A stretch of DNA of 24,250 bases from JAXGPP01 sp964436865 (GCA_964436865.1 CAYTFK010000070.1:1-24250), one strand, 5' to 3'. Counted from the stretch's first letter, positions 1 through 8,259 are shown. A program made the numbers and translations. The notes: a model not told the origin generated them from the letters alone.

Positions 1-418
1 ATTCTATTTCTATCCCCGTCTACCATAATGCCTCATCGGGGGTGATTGCGTTTGATGCGGGCTGCGATTAGAATCAACGACAGCGGTGTCTCCCGTCCCG
101 CCCAAACTGTGGTGGGTGCCCGCCGATGACGGGAGCATCGCCGGGACAGCGCGGGACGCGACGGGTTATGCCCGGAGTGACGACGCCACCCTGCCGTGGA
201 CAGAAGCGATTGCCGCCTGAGCGGTCCTCGCCGCGTTTCGGCCGGATCGATTCATCTCTCCCAGCCTGCCGCCGCCCCACTGATCTCGGACGCACCGGCC
301 AAGGACAGCCGAAGGGAAGGGGCGCCGTGTATCGTCAGGGAGGACACGCCACCAACATACCGAGACAAAGTTGGCTGTGGCTCAATTCGGGCGCAGTCGG
401 CACCCGGAGGTAAGTCCT
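1..418. other. left-edge intergenic region
   Basis: No convincing gene is seen here. The open frames on both strands are arginine- and proline-rich, have no ribosome binding site and match no family I know. The stretch probably carries the promoter and leader of the DUF4912 gene that starts at 419. The gene to the left lies outside the window. Confidence 0.5.
46..74 (+). promoter_or_regulatory. weak sigma70-like promoter candidate
   Basis: TTGCGT at 46-51 and TAGAAT at 69-74 are separated by 17 bp, a normal sigma70 geometry. The first hexamer matches the consensus at three to four positions and the second at four to five. If used, it would give the gene at 419 a leader of roughly 340 nt, which is long, so this is only a candidate. 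Confidence 0.22.
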
Positions 419-1579
419 GTGAGTACCGTAGCGGAACTCAGATCGCGGACAGCCAAGGAACTGGCCGCGATGGCCAAACAGAAGGGAGTTTCCGGTTGGC
501 ACTCGATGCGGAAGGATCAATTGGTCGACGCGCTGGCCAAGCTTGCCCGTTCCGCGACAGCCAAGTCCGGGCGTAAGGCGAGCGCCAACGGCAAACACGC
601 GATCGCCAGCCCGCACGCCGGCAACGGCAAGCGTCCCAAGGCACCGGTGCCTTCTCCGGCGAAATCTCCGCGGACGCTGAAGCGGTTGTCCCAGATCAAG
701 GCCCAGCTTACGCAGTCCAAGGATCTGTCGTACACCGTCCAGGCCAGCGGCAACGGGAATGGCAATGGCAATGGCCACAGCCACCAGCGCGACCGCCTGG
801 TGGTGATGGTTCGCGGCCCGTTCTGGCTGCACGCCTATTGGGAATTGACTCGCGGAAGCGTGGAGCGAGCCCGGGTGGCCCTCGGGCAGAACTGGCACGG
901 CGCAAAACCGATCCTCCGGCTTTCGGAGGTGGCTCGCGACGGTGTGACGAGCACGGTTCGAAATGTGATCCGCGACATCGAGATCCACGGCGGCGTCAAC
1001 AACTGGTATATCGACGTCCAGGAACCGCCGCGGAGTTACCAGGTCGATATCGGCTACCTGGCCAACGACGGCCGTTTCCTCTGCCTGGCGCGCAGCAACG
1101 TGGTCAATACGCCGCAAGCCGGATCGAACGAGGCCGATGGCAACTGGGCCGAGGTGGCCCGCGATTTTGATCGCATTTACGCGTTGAGTGGCGGGTATAG
1201 CGATTCGGGAGACGCCTCAGACCTCAAGGATTTGTTTGAGGAGCGATTGCGCCGGCCCATGGGTTCTCCGATGATGACCCGGTTCGGCCTGGGTGCCTCG
1301 GCCGGTGGGCATATTCGCCGAGAATTCCCTTTCGACGTGGATGCGGAACTGGTGGTGTACGGCGTCACCGACCCGTCGGCGCACGTGACCCTCAAGGGAG
1401 AACCGGTGCGGTTGCAGGCCGACGGCACATTCCAGGTCCGGTTTAGCCTTCCCGATCGCCGCCAGGTATTGCCCGTCGTCGCCAGTAGTTCCGACGGCGT
1501 CGAGCAACGAACCATCGTGCTGGCGGTCGAGCGAAACACGAAGCGCATGGAACCCGTCATTCGCGAGCCGGACGAGTAG
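419..1579 (+). CDS. Rho_N / DUF4912 domain protein
   Basis: A 386-residue protein of unknown biochemical function. The first 40 or so residues (TVAELRSRTAKELAAMAK, then SMRKDQLVDALAKL) resemble the helical Rho termination factor N-terminal (SAP-like) module, which can bind nucleic acid. A basic Lys/Ala/Gly-rich linker follows, with a short GNGNGNGNG run near residue 110. The DUF4912 core at about 120-240 has the typical PFWLHAYWEL, NNWYIDV and PRSYQVDIGYL blocks. The C-terminal part (LVVYGVTDPSAHVTLKG to the end) looks like a small beta-sandwich. I chose the GTG at 419 because GGAGG at 406-410 sits 8 nt upstream; a TTG at 371 is in frame but has no such site. It is transcribed alone, with a hairpin terminator after the stop. 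The family call is firm, but no role is established. Confidence 0.85.
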   Translation: MSTVAELRSRTAKELAAMAKQKGVSGWHSMRKDQLVDALAKLARSATAKSGRKASANGKHAIASPHAGNGKRPKAPVPSPAKSPRTLKRLSQIKAQLTQSKDLSYTVQASGNGNGNGNGHSHQRDRLVVMVRGPFWLHAYWELTRGSVERARVALGQNWHGAKPILRLSEVARDGVTSTVRNVIRDIEIHGGVNNWYIDVQEPPRSYQVDIGYLANDGRFLCLARSNVVNTPQAGSNEADGNWAEVARDFDRIYALSGGYSDSGDASDLKDLFEERLRRPMGSPMMTRFGLGASAGGHIRREFPFDVDAELVVYGVTDPSAHVTLKGEPVRLQADGTFQVRFSLPDRRQVLPVVASSSDGVEQRTIVLAVERNTKRMEPVIREPDE

Positions 1580-1610
1580 ATCCCGACCGGCGATCATGCT
1601 ACTCCAGACG

Positions 1611-1637
1611 GGGGCCGCAACGGCCCCTGTTTCGTTC
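1611..1637 (+). terminator. intrinsic terminator after the DUF4912 gene
   Basis: A perfect 7-bp GC stem (GGGGCCG at 1611-1617, CGGCCCC at 1621-1627) has a CAA loop and is followed by TGTTTCGTT. It lies 31 nt after the DUF4912 stop and separates that gene from the UVR/ribF unit. Confidence 0.6.
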
Positions 1638-1755
1638 GCGGTGACTTCCGCCAGACCTCCTGTCCGCTTCGGTTGTGTTGTATACACTTGGCAAAGGCCG
1701 GCCGCCCAGAGGCCGACGATCACGGCAACGCAGAGCGAAATACGACAGGGATGCC

Positions 1756-2538
1756 ATGGCGCAGGATATCTCCAACCTCCTGGCCGAGTGGGAATACGAT
1801 CCAGACCAGGTGCTCGTCCGCGTCATAGCTGGCGACGACGGGCGGGAGAAGATCCAACTGCGGCTCGACATGGGACTCGTTCAGATGGAGATCTCGGGCC
1901 GCCCCGATGGCACTCGCCCGGAAGGGCGCGAATCGTGGCTGGAAGTGTACACCGAGCGGCAGCAGGCCCATGAGGCGGCGCACGCCGACGCCTCTCCTTT
2001 TCAACTGACCGAGGAAGACTGCACCCGGCTGTGGCGCGAAGCGATCCAGTATTACCATCGGTACTTCAGCCTGTGGCAACTGAAGCGCTACGAACCGTGC
2101 GCCCGCGACACCGATCGCACCCTGCGGCTGCTGTCCTTCGTGCGAACTTATGCCCGCGACGACCGAGCGAAATTGCAGTTCGACCAGTGGCGTCCCTACG
2201 TGACGGTGGTGCACACGCGGGCGATCGCTTCGCCCCTGGTGGAAGCCGGGCGTTTCGGCGAGGCGCTGGCGTCGATTGAGGCCGGCATCGATGCCATTCG
2301 CGACTTTTTCGATGAGTACGGCCGATCGGAAAACGCCGATGAGAGCGCCGAACTCATGAGCCTGGAGAAGTGGCGCGAAGAGGTGCTGTTGGAGGAGAGT
2401 CGGGCAGGACATGTCCGGCCCGAGAGCGTGCTGGACGTGCTCCGCCGCCGGCTTCAGGAAGCGGTGGCGGCGGAGAGGTTCGAGGAGGCGGCCCGGTTGC
2501 GCGACGAGATCCGACGTTTTTCCGAAAGCGCGCCGTGA
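1756..2538 (+). CDS. UvrB/UvrC (UVR) motif-containing protein
   Basis: A 260-residue soluble protein. Only its C-terminus is recognisable: residues about 222-257 (VLDVLRRRLQEAVAAERFEE, then AARLRDEIRRF) form the two-helix UVR motif that UvrB and UvrC use for contact with each other and that also occurs in McsA-like proteins. The rest is acidic and mostly helical, with no nuclease or helicase motifs and no zinc-binding cysteine pairs, so it is neither UvrB/UvrC nor McsA. I chose the ATG at 1756 because GACAGGG lies just upstream; an in-frame TTG at 1675 would add a basic low-complexity leader. Its TGA overlaps the GTG start of ribF by 4 nt, which suggests translational coupling. The family feature is clear, but function is unknown. 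Confidence 0.8.
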   Translation: MAQDISNLLAEWEYDPDQVLVRVIAGDDGREKIQLRLDMGLVQMEISGRPDGTRPEGRESWLEVYTERQQAHEAAHADASPFQLTEEDCTRLWREAIQYYHRYFSLWQLKRYEPCARDTDRTLRLLSFVRTYARDDRAKLQFDQWRPYVTVVHTRAIASPLVEAGRFGEALASIEAGIDAIRDFFDEYGRSENADESAELMSLEKWREEVLLEESRAGHVRPESVLDVLRRRLQEAVAAERFEEAARLRDEIRRFSESAP

Positions 2539-3470
2539 AACTCATCCGCAACTTGGATCAATTGCCGGAATCGTTGCGCCACGGAGCGGTCGCGATCGGC
2601 AATTTCGACGGCGTGCACCGCGGTCACGCGCGGATCATTCGCCGCATGCTCGATCGGGCCGAGGAACTCGGCGGGCCGGGTGTGGTCTTCACGTTCGACC
2701 CGCACCCGATCCGCATTCTCCGCCCGGAGCGCGCCCCGCCCCCTCTGACTGAGACCGATCGCAAGGCCGAACTGCTCGTCGAACTGGGCGTCGACGCGGT
2801 GATCGCCTACCCGACCGACGCGGCGCTGCTCTCGATGGAGGCTCGCCAGTTCTTCGATCGCATCATCCGCGACCGGCTCGACGCGCGGGCGGTGGTGGAG
2901 GGACCGAATTTCTTCTTCGGTCACGATCGACTGGGCAATATCGACCTCCTGCGGCGGCTCTGCGACGACGCCGGAATTGTGCTGGACATCGTGCCGCCCT
3001 TGGAGATCGATGGGCAGATCGTCTCCAGTTCCCGCATCCGGTCGCTGGTCGCCGCCGGACAGGTGGAGATCGCCCGGCGAATGCTCACTCAGCCACACGC
3101 CATCCGCGGCGTGGTCGAGCACGGGGCCGGCCGCGGCGCCGGCCTGGGATTTCCAACCGCCAACGTGGGGCAGGTCCGGACACTGCTGCCAGGCGAGGGG
3201 ATCTACGCCGGCCGAGCGGCGGTCGATGGTCGTGTCTGGCCGGCCGCCATCAGCCTGGGCGGCAATCCGACCTTCGATGAGGGGCGACTCAAGATCGAGG
3301 CCTATCTGATCGATTTCGAGGGGGACCTTTACGGCCGGCCGGTCCGGATTGACTTCCTCGCGAGGCTCCGCGACATTGAGCGGTTTGGCTCAGTGGACGA
3401 ATTGATCGTTCAGATGGACCGCGACGTGGCCGAGGCACGACGGATCGCCGCCCAGTCGGACGATGCCTGA
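2535..3470 (+). CDS. ribF: bifunctional riboflavin kinase / FAD synthetase
   Basis: A 311-residue cytosolic enzyme that phosphorylates riboflavin to FMN and adenylates FMN to FAD. The N-terminal nucleotidyltransferase half shows GNFDGVHRGH at residues 22-31 (an HxGH-like nucleotide-binding motif), FTFDPHP, GPNFFFGHDRLG and SSSRIRSLVAAG. The C-terminal flavokinase half shows GAGRGAGLGFPTANV near 197-211, with the PTAN substrate-binding motif, then GIYAG and ISLGGNPTF. Length and domain order are normal for RibF. The GTG start at 2535 overlaps the preceding stop (GTGA); translation upstream of it would be Gly/Arg-rich and unlike the family. It is probably co-transcribed with the UVR gene. Confidence 0.95.
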   Translation: MKLIRNLDQLPESLRHGAVAIGNFDGVHRGHARIIRRMLDRAEELGGPGVVFTFDPHPIRILRPERAPPPLTETDRKAELLVELGVDAVIAYPTDAALLSMEARQFFDRIIRDRLDARAVVEGPNFFFGHDRLGNIDLLRRLCDDAGIVLDIVPPLEIDGQIVSSSRIRSLVAAGQVEIARRMLTQPHAIRGVVEHGAGRGAGLGFPTANVGQVRTLLPGEGIYAGRAAVDGRVWPAAISLGGNPTFDEGRLKIEAYLIDFEGDLYGRPVRIDFLARLRDIERFGSVDELIVQMDRDVAEARRIAAQSDDA

Positions 3471-3521
3471 CGCGATCGCGCCGGCCATGCTTTGATCGCC
3501 TGCCAAGAGAGGGATGATTCC

Positions 3522-4547
3522 GTGTCGCAAGGTTGTTGTCCCGCGCCCGCCGGTAAGCCCGCCACGGGCGTCGACTGGTCGCGATTCGCCCGGTTGCTGG
3601 ACGGCAAACGGCGGGTTGTGCTTACCACCCATGTTCGCCCCGACTGCGATGCCCTGGGCAGCGAACTCGGGATGGCCGGTGTGCTCGAGGCGCTGGGCAA
3701 GGAAGTGCTGATCGCCAATGCGTTCGAGGTTCCCAAGCGGCTGATGTTCCTCGATCCGTCGCGGAAGCTGAAGCGGTTGGGCGTCGACGTCACGGCGGCC
3801 GAGATCGAGCAGTTCGAATTGCTCATCGTGCTCGACACGAGCGCCTGGAACCAACTGGGCGAGATGGGCGAAGTCGTCCGCAACACGGCCATCGCGAAGG
3901 CGGTCGTCGATCACCACGTGAGCGGTGACGACCTGGGGGCGGAGGTCTTCAAGGACTCGTCGGCCGAAGCGGCCGGCCGGCTGGTTGTCGAGGCGGCCGA
4001 CTGTCTCGGCGTTGCGCTAACCCCCGAAATTGCCCATCCGCTGTTCGCCGCTTTGGCTACTGACACCGGGTGGTTTCGGTTTTCCTCGACCACGGAGGCG
4101 ACGTATCAGCTCGCGGCGCGGCTGACGGCTGCCGGGGTTCGTCCCGATCAGCTCTACCGCGATCTCTACGAAAACGACACCCTCAGCCGACTCAAGCTGA
4201 CGGGGCGGGCGATTGGACGGACGGAAATGGAGCTGGACGGGCGACTGGTCCACACTTATATCAGTCTCGACGACCTGCGGGCGGTCGAGGCGCAGCCGGG
4301 CGACACCGAAGACATCATCAACGCAACGCTCCACGTGGGCGGAACCCAGGTGGCGGTGGTGTTCATGGAGCAGCCGAGCGGCGAATTCCGTGTGAGTTTC
4401 CGCAGCCGCGACGCGGTCGATTGCAGCCGCGTCGCAGCGACGTTTGGGGGCGGCGGTCACACCCGGGCTGCCGGCGCCACGGTGGCAGGGCCGCTGGAGC
4501 GCGCGCGGACGGAAGTCCTTGACGCCGTTCGCCGGGCCATGCGATAA
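3522..4547 (+). CDS. DHH-family phosphoesterase, NrnA-like oligoribonuclease / pAp phosphatase
   Basis: A 341-residue cytosolic enzyme of the DHH/DHHA1 superfamily. NrnA-type members degrade very short RNAs and dephosphorylate 3'-phosphoadenosine 5'-phosphate. Visible metal-binding motifs are H37-V-R-P-D41-C-D43, LDTS, the family DHH at 130-132, and ATDTGWFRFSST. The C-terminal DHHA1 substrate domain has the GGGGH motif ending at His313. I chose the GTG at 3522 because AGAGAGGGA lies about 8 nt upstream; a TTG at 3492 is an in-frame alternative. It starts 51 bp after ribF on the same strand and may share its transcript. The family is certain. Whether it acts mainly on nanoRNA, pAp or cyclic dinucleotides cannot be read from the sequence. 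Confidence 0.9.
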   Translation: MSQGCCPAPAGKPATGVDWSRFARLLDGKRRVVLTTHVRPDCDALGSELGMAGVLEALGKEVLIANAFEVPKRLMFLDPSRKLKRLGVDVTAAEIEQFELLIVLDTSAWNQLGEMGEVVRNTAIAKAVVDHHVSGDDLGAEVFKDSSAEAAGRLVVEAADCLGVALTPEIAHPLFAALATDTGWFRFSSTTEATYQLAARLTAAGVRPDQLYRDLYENDTLSRLKLTGRAIGRTEMELDGRLVHTYISLDDLRAVEAQPGDTEDIINATLHVGGTQVAVVFMEQPSGEFRVSFRSRDAVDCSRVAATFGGGGHTRAAGATVAGPLERARTEVLDAVRRAMR

Positions 4548-4796
4548 TGGCCGCCATGCCGCGATCCCGCCTGACTTGAGCCGAATACCGTCGCGGCGTG
4601 CACCGCCCCAGGCGTCGATGCGGCAAGCCGCGCGAGTGGGCGCAGTAGCCGGCGAGGAGTATTGTTCCCTGCCGCCAAGACTCGGCTCACCACGCGATGC
4701 CTGCGCCGATCCGCGGTGCTTCCAGCCAGCGATTGCAGTCCGTGCGCGAGGCGGCCGTTCCACCATCAATCACGAAACCAACAAAGGGAACCGGTC

Positions 4797-5369
4797 ATGT
4801 CGAAATCCGTTTCCTCCACGCATGCGGCGGAGCCTTCGAGCGCCGAGGTCGAACCGCGGCGCGGGTTCGTGGCCAAAGCGACTGCCCTGGTGCTGGGCGC
4901 ACTGGCCTATGCGGGACCGGCCCTGGCCGGCCTTGCAGCTTTCTTCCATCCCTGGGGGCAAAAAGGTCAGGCGGGGCAGTTCGTGCGCCTCGCCACGCTC
5001 GATGCCCTGCCCGAGGACGGCACTCCGCGCAAGTTCTCCGTGGTCATGGATCGCACCGACGCCTGGAACCGGTTCCCGCAGGAGCCGGTGGGCGCCGTTT
5101 ACCTCCGGCGCACGGGTTCCAGCGCGGTCGAAGCGCTGCAGGTGGTCTGCCCTCATGCAGGCTGCTTCATCGACTACGACCCCGAAAAGAAGATCTTCTA
5201 TTGCCCCTGCCACCTGGCGAACTTCGAGCTCAGCGGGAAGCGGACCAAGGGCGAATTCGACAGCCCCCGCGACATGGACTTGCTGGAAGTTGAAGTGCGC
5301 GACCAGGAAGTGTGGGTCAAGTTCCAGACCTTCCAGACGAACACTCCGAAGAAGGTGGCCCAGGCATGA
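4797..5369 (+). CDS. Rieske iron-sulfur protein of a cytochrome bc complex
   Basis: A 190-residue membrane-anchored protein that passes electrons from quinol to cytochrome c through a 2Fe-2S cluster. Box 1 is C118-P-H120-A-G-C123 and box 2 is C136-P-C138-H139. By family rule C118, H120, C136 and H139 bind the cluster and C123/C138 form the stabilising disulfide. The N-terminus has RRGFVAK at 21-27, like a twin-arginine signal, followed by one hydrophobic helix at about 28-50. This fits the usual Tat export of folded Rieske proteins with the signal kept as an anchor. The ATG at 4797 has AAAGGG upstream. Its stop overlaps the cytochrome b start (ATGA). The 249-bp gap before it probably holds the operon promoter, but no clear one was recognised. 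Confidence 0.93.
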   Translation: MSKSVSSTHAAEPSSAEVEPRRGFVAKATALVLGALAYAGPALAGLAAFFHPWGQKGQAGQFVRLATLDALPEDGTPRKFSVVMDRTDAWNRFPQEPVGAVYLRRTGSSAVEALQVVCPHAGCFIDYDPEKKIFYCPCHLANFELSGKRTKGEFDSPRDMDLLEVEVRDQEVWVKFQTFQTNTPKKVAQA

Positions 5370-7189
5370 ACAATACGATCAAGTGGTTCTCCGATCGAAT
5401 CGGTTGGACGGCGGCCGGCCGGCCGGCCCCGGCGCCCAGCCTGCCGGGCGGCGCGAGCTGGTGGAATGTCTGGCCGAGCACGATCTTGTTCGCGTTCGTG
5501 GTTCAGGCAATCACCGGGTTCGTACTGTGGATGTACTATAGCCCCAGCGCCCACAGCGCGTGGGAAAGCGTCTACTATATCCAGCATGAACTGACGGCCG
5601 GCTGGCTGGTTCGCGGCATTCATCACTATGCCGCCCAGGTGATGGTGGCGCTGGCCGGGATCTACATCATCCAGATGATCGTCCGGGGGACCTACCGCGC
5701 GCCGCGCGAACTGGTGTTCTGGAGCGCGCTGGCTGTGGCGGCGCTTACCATGGCGATGGTGCTGACCGGCGATCTCTTGCCCTGGACGCAGAACAGCTAT
5801 TGGGCGACGCAGGTGCGGGTGAACTTCCTCACGCTCCTGCCGATGGGCGGCGAATTCTTCAAGCTGGCCGCCGGCGGACCGCAATTCGGCCACTTCACTC
5901 TGACGCGGTTCTTCGCGCTTCACGCGGGCATGTTCACCCTGCTGCTGGCGGCCGCGATCTGGCTGCATGGCTTTCTCCGCCGCCGGGCGGCCCGGCTGGA
6001 AGCCGCTACCGCCGAACGCATGGGCTGGTACTGGCCCGACCAGGCAGTGCGAAACATGGCGGCTTGCGCCGTGGTGGCAGTGGTTATCGGCCTGCTGACG
6101 GTGCAGCACGCGTTTGTCGGCGAGCATTCCGGCGCGTCACCGCGGGCTTACCTGGGTGCAGAGCTTGGCGCGCCCGCCGATCCGGTCGATGCCTATTCGG
6201 CTGCCCGGCCCGAGTGGAGCCTGCTGGGCGTCTACGGCTTCTCTCACATGTTCCCCGGCAGCCTGCAGATCCTGCCGATTTTCGTCATTCCGAGCATCAT
6301 CTTCGGGCTGTTCGTGCTCATGCCGTTTATCGGCCTCCACCGCGCGGGGCACGTGTTCAATATCGTGCTGCTGGTGGCGCTGCTGGCGGGAATCGTCTAT
6401 CTCTCGGTCAACGTCGTTCGCCACGACCGGCAGGACCAGGGCTTCCAGGCCTCGCTGGCCGCGGGCAATGCCGACGCCCGCCGGGTGGTCGAACTGGCCA
6501 GGGGGCCGAACGGCATTCCCGCCACCGGCGCGCTGGGACTGTTGCGCGAAGACGCCAAGACGCAGGGGCCAAAGCTTTTCAAGCAGCACTGCGCCAGTTG
6601 CCACAACTACTCCCATCCCGACACCCCGATCCTTGCCGAGAAATCGTCGGCGCCGGAGCTGTACCAGTTTGCCAGCCGCCAGTGGATTGAAGGCCTTTTC
6701 GATCCCAAACGAATCGACGGGCCGGAGTACTTCGGCAACACGGCGTTCAGCGGAGGCGACATGTCCAGCTTTGTGCAGGACAACTTCAGGCAACTGCGGA
6801 AGGAGATCGGTGAGGAGGACACTGCCAAGCTGTTCGAAATGCTGGCGGCGGAGTCGAAACTGACCCACGCCCGAAAGGTCGACGAAGAGGAAAAGGTGGT
6901 CGAAGGGATCGACGAAGACACCTACGTGCTGTTCGAAGACTTCACCTGCACCGACTGCCACAAGTTCTACACGCTCGGCTCGTCGTCGGCAGGTCCCGAC
7001 TTGACCGGCTACGGCTCGCGGGAGTGGGTGATCGGCATCATTACCGACCCGACGCACAAGCGTTTTTACGGCAAGAACAACGACCGGATGCCCGCGTATG
7101 GGCAGCCGCCGGATCAGCCAATGCTTACCACCGGCCAGATCGAGATGATCGCCGACTGGATGCGGGGCGAGTGGTTCCGCCCCAAGTAG
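5366..7189 (+). CDS. cytochrome b (b6 + subunit IV) fused to a di-heme cytochrome c tail
   Basis: A 607-residue integral membrane protein and core of a quinol-oxidising bc-type complex. Residues 1-225 match cytochrome b6: WPSTILFAFVVQAITGF, helix B GIHHYAAQVMVAL, and helix D with H186 and H201 spaced 15 apart as in b6. Residues about 245-365 match subunit IV, with PADPVDAYSAARPEWS and following hydrophobic helices. The soluble tail has two CxxCH heme sites, C409-A-S-C412-H413 and C528-T-D-C531-H532, with possible Met ligands M466 and M575. Odd points: the second helix-B histidine is Tyr100, and the Qo motif PEWY reads PEWS. The ATG at 5366 overlaps the Rieske stop. The fused tail would replace a separate cytochrome c1 or f. 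The fold and cofactors are confident; the electron acceptor is unknown. Confidence 0.93.
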   Translation: MNNTIKWFSDRIGWTAAGRPAPAPSLPGGASWWNVWPSTILFAFVVQAITGFVLWMYYSPSAHSAWESVYYIQHELTAGWLVRGIHHYAAQVMVALAGIYIIQMIVRGTYRAPRELVFWSALAVAALTMAMVLTGDLLPWTQNSYWATQVRVNFLTLLPMGGEFFKLAAGGPQFGHFTLTRFFALHAGMFTLLLAAAIWLHGFLRRRAARLEAATAERMGWYWPDQAVRNMAACAVVAVVIGLLTVQHAFVGEHSGASPRAYLGAELGAPADPVDAYSAARPEWSLLGVYGFSHMFPGSLQILPIFVIPSIIFGLFVLMPFIGLHRAGHVFNIVLLVALLAGIVYLSVNVVRHDRQDQGFQASLAAGNADARRVVELARGPNGIPATGALGLLREDAKTQGPKLFKQHCASCHNYSHPDTPILAEKSSAPELYQFASRQWIEGLFDPKRIDGPEYFGNTAFSGGDMSSFVQDNFRQLRKEIGEEDTAKLFEMLAAESKLTHARKVDEEEKVVEGIDEDTYVLFEDFTCTDCHKFYTLGSSSAGPDLTGYGSREWVIGIITDPTHKRFYGKNNDRMPAYGQPPDQPMLTTGQIEMIADWMRGEWFRPK

Positions 7190-7199
7190 AGCCGCAATA

Positions 7200-7219
7200 G
7201 GCCGGCCGCCCGGCCCGTT
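7200..7219 (+). terminator. weak terminator-like hairpin after the cytochrome b gene
   Basis: GGCCGG at 7200-7205 pairs with CCGGCC at 7210-7215 across a CCGC loop, 11 nt after the stop, with only CGTT after it. The missing T-run makes termination doubtful. Confidence 0.3.
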
Positions 7220-7236
7220 ACGCATTGGCATTCGGA

Positions 7237-7276
7237 CCGCCCGCCGGTGGTACCGCACGCGTCGCCCGGCGGGCGG
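7237..7276. repeat. 11-bp perfect inverted repeat
   Basis: CCGCCCGCCGG at 7237-7247 and CCGGCGGGCGG at 7266-7276 are exact reverse complements separated by 18 nt. It lies between the cytochrome b gene and the next + strand gene, and could be an attenuating hairpin or an interspersed palindrome. No T-run follows. Confidence 0.6.
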
Positions 7277-7391
7277 CCTGGGTTTCCCATGTCCCCCATT
7301 TTGATCGAGAGCGGGCCGTCGGGCGTGCCCTCCTGCAAAATTTGCGGAAACGGTAGAGTCTGCCGTGCGGGGTGCCGATGGATAGAGCGCC

Positions 7392-8114
7392 ATGCGCTGT
7401 CAGGACTCGCCGAAACACCCTCCGAAACCCGGAACGGCGGCGCCGCTCGATGCGGAGACCGCGGCCGCGGCGCCATCACCCGATGTGACGGGTGAGGAGA
7501 GCACGCAGCCGACCGGTCCCGATCTGCCGCCGCTCTACGATGGCTGGGAACTGGACGAGCAGTTGCGGCACCTGGAGCGAGTGCTGGCGATGGACGGCGG
7601 AGTGGCCGGCACGAGCGGCCACGCGGTAAAAAACGCCGCCGGGCAACGGCGGTTCGACACTCCGCACGCCGCCATACCGGGCTGGCATGTGCCTGAAGCA
7701 GAGAAGAGGGTGAAGACCCGGCGGCGACGCCGCGGTTCATGGACGCACGCCATCGTGTGGCTGTTTCTCACTCTGGGGCTCATGGCCCTGGCGTTCGGCA
7801 GCGTGTTGCTGGGCTGGTCGCTGGTGGCTGATCGGCCGGAACTTTGGCGGATCGGCGTTCCGGCGGCTTTGGCCGGGCAGGTTGTGCTCCTGCTGGGGCT
7901 CATCGTCCAGTTGGATCGACTGTGGCACGACAGCCGCGCCGCATCGGCCCGCCTGGCGCGAGTGGATGAGCGCCTGGCTCGACTGGGCAGCCGGCGAACG
8001 TTTCATCGCGACTGGCGCCACGGGGGCGCCGGCGATCCACAAATGGTGCTCTCCGATATCCAACGCCGGCTGGACGTGCTGGCCGAGCGGATTGGCGAGC
8101 CGGAAGCCAAGTAG
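7392..8114 (+). CDS. two-helix membrane protein of unknown function
   Basis: A 240-residue protein that I do not assign to a named family. An Ala/Pro-rich acidic N-terminus (1-60) contains LYDGWELDEQLRHLERVL. A basic KTRRRRR patch near residue 110 precedes two strongly hydrophobic segments (IVWLFLTLGLMALAFGSVLL, and then IGVPAALAGQVVLLLGLIVQ). The C-terminal 65 residues, rich in Arg, Leu and Glu, are likely coiled coil (ARLARVDERLARL, then QRRLDVLAERI). The ATG at 7392 has only a weak upstream purine run. It follows the Rieske/cytochrome b genes by about 200 bp in the same direction, so it could be an accessory factor of that complex, but that is position-based inference only. Confidence 0.7.
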   Translation: MRCQDSPKHPPKPGTAAPLDAETAAAAPSPDVTGEESTQPTGPDLPPLYDGWELDEQLRHLERVLAMDGGVAGTSGHAVKNAAGQRRFDTPHAAIPGWHVPEAEKRVKTRRRRRGSWTHAIVWLFLTLGLMALAFGSVLLGWSLVADRPELWRIGVPAALAGQVVLLLGLIVQLDRLWHDSRAASARLARVDERLARLGSRRTFHRDWRHGGAGDPQMVLSDIQRRLDVLAERIGEPEAK

Positions 8115-8259
8115 CGTTTCGCGGCGTTCTTTGCGATCCGCTTGAAACCAGCCGGCGTGATCTCTTCTTCCACGTCTTGCGGTGCGGGCTTGCTGCCTCG
8201 CTGAGACGCAGCCGGGACGTGCATCACAATGGCTGCACTACGAGTTGTGTCCGAGCCGC

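Noticed and set aside
74..295. 73-codon - strand open frame in the left intergenic region
   Set aside because: It is Arg-rich with no ribosome binding site and no family resemblance.
6137..7393. 418-codon open frame on the - strand opposite cytochrome b
   Set aside because: The + strand encodes a cytochrome b/c with heme motifs; the - frame has no family features.
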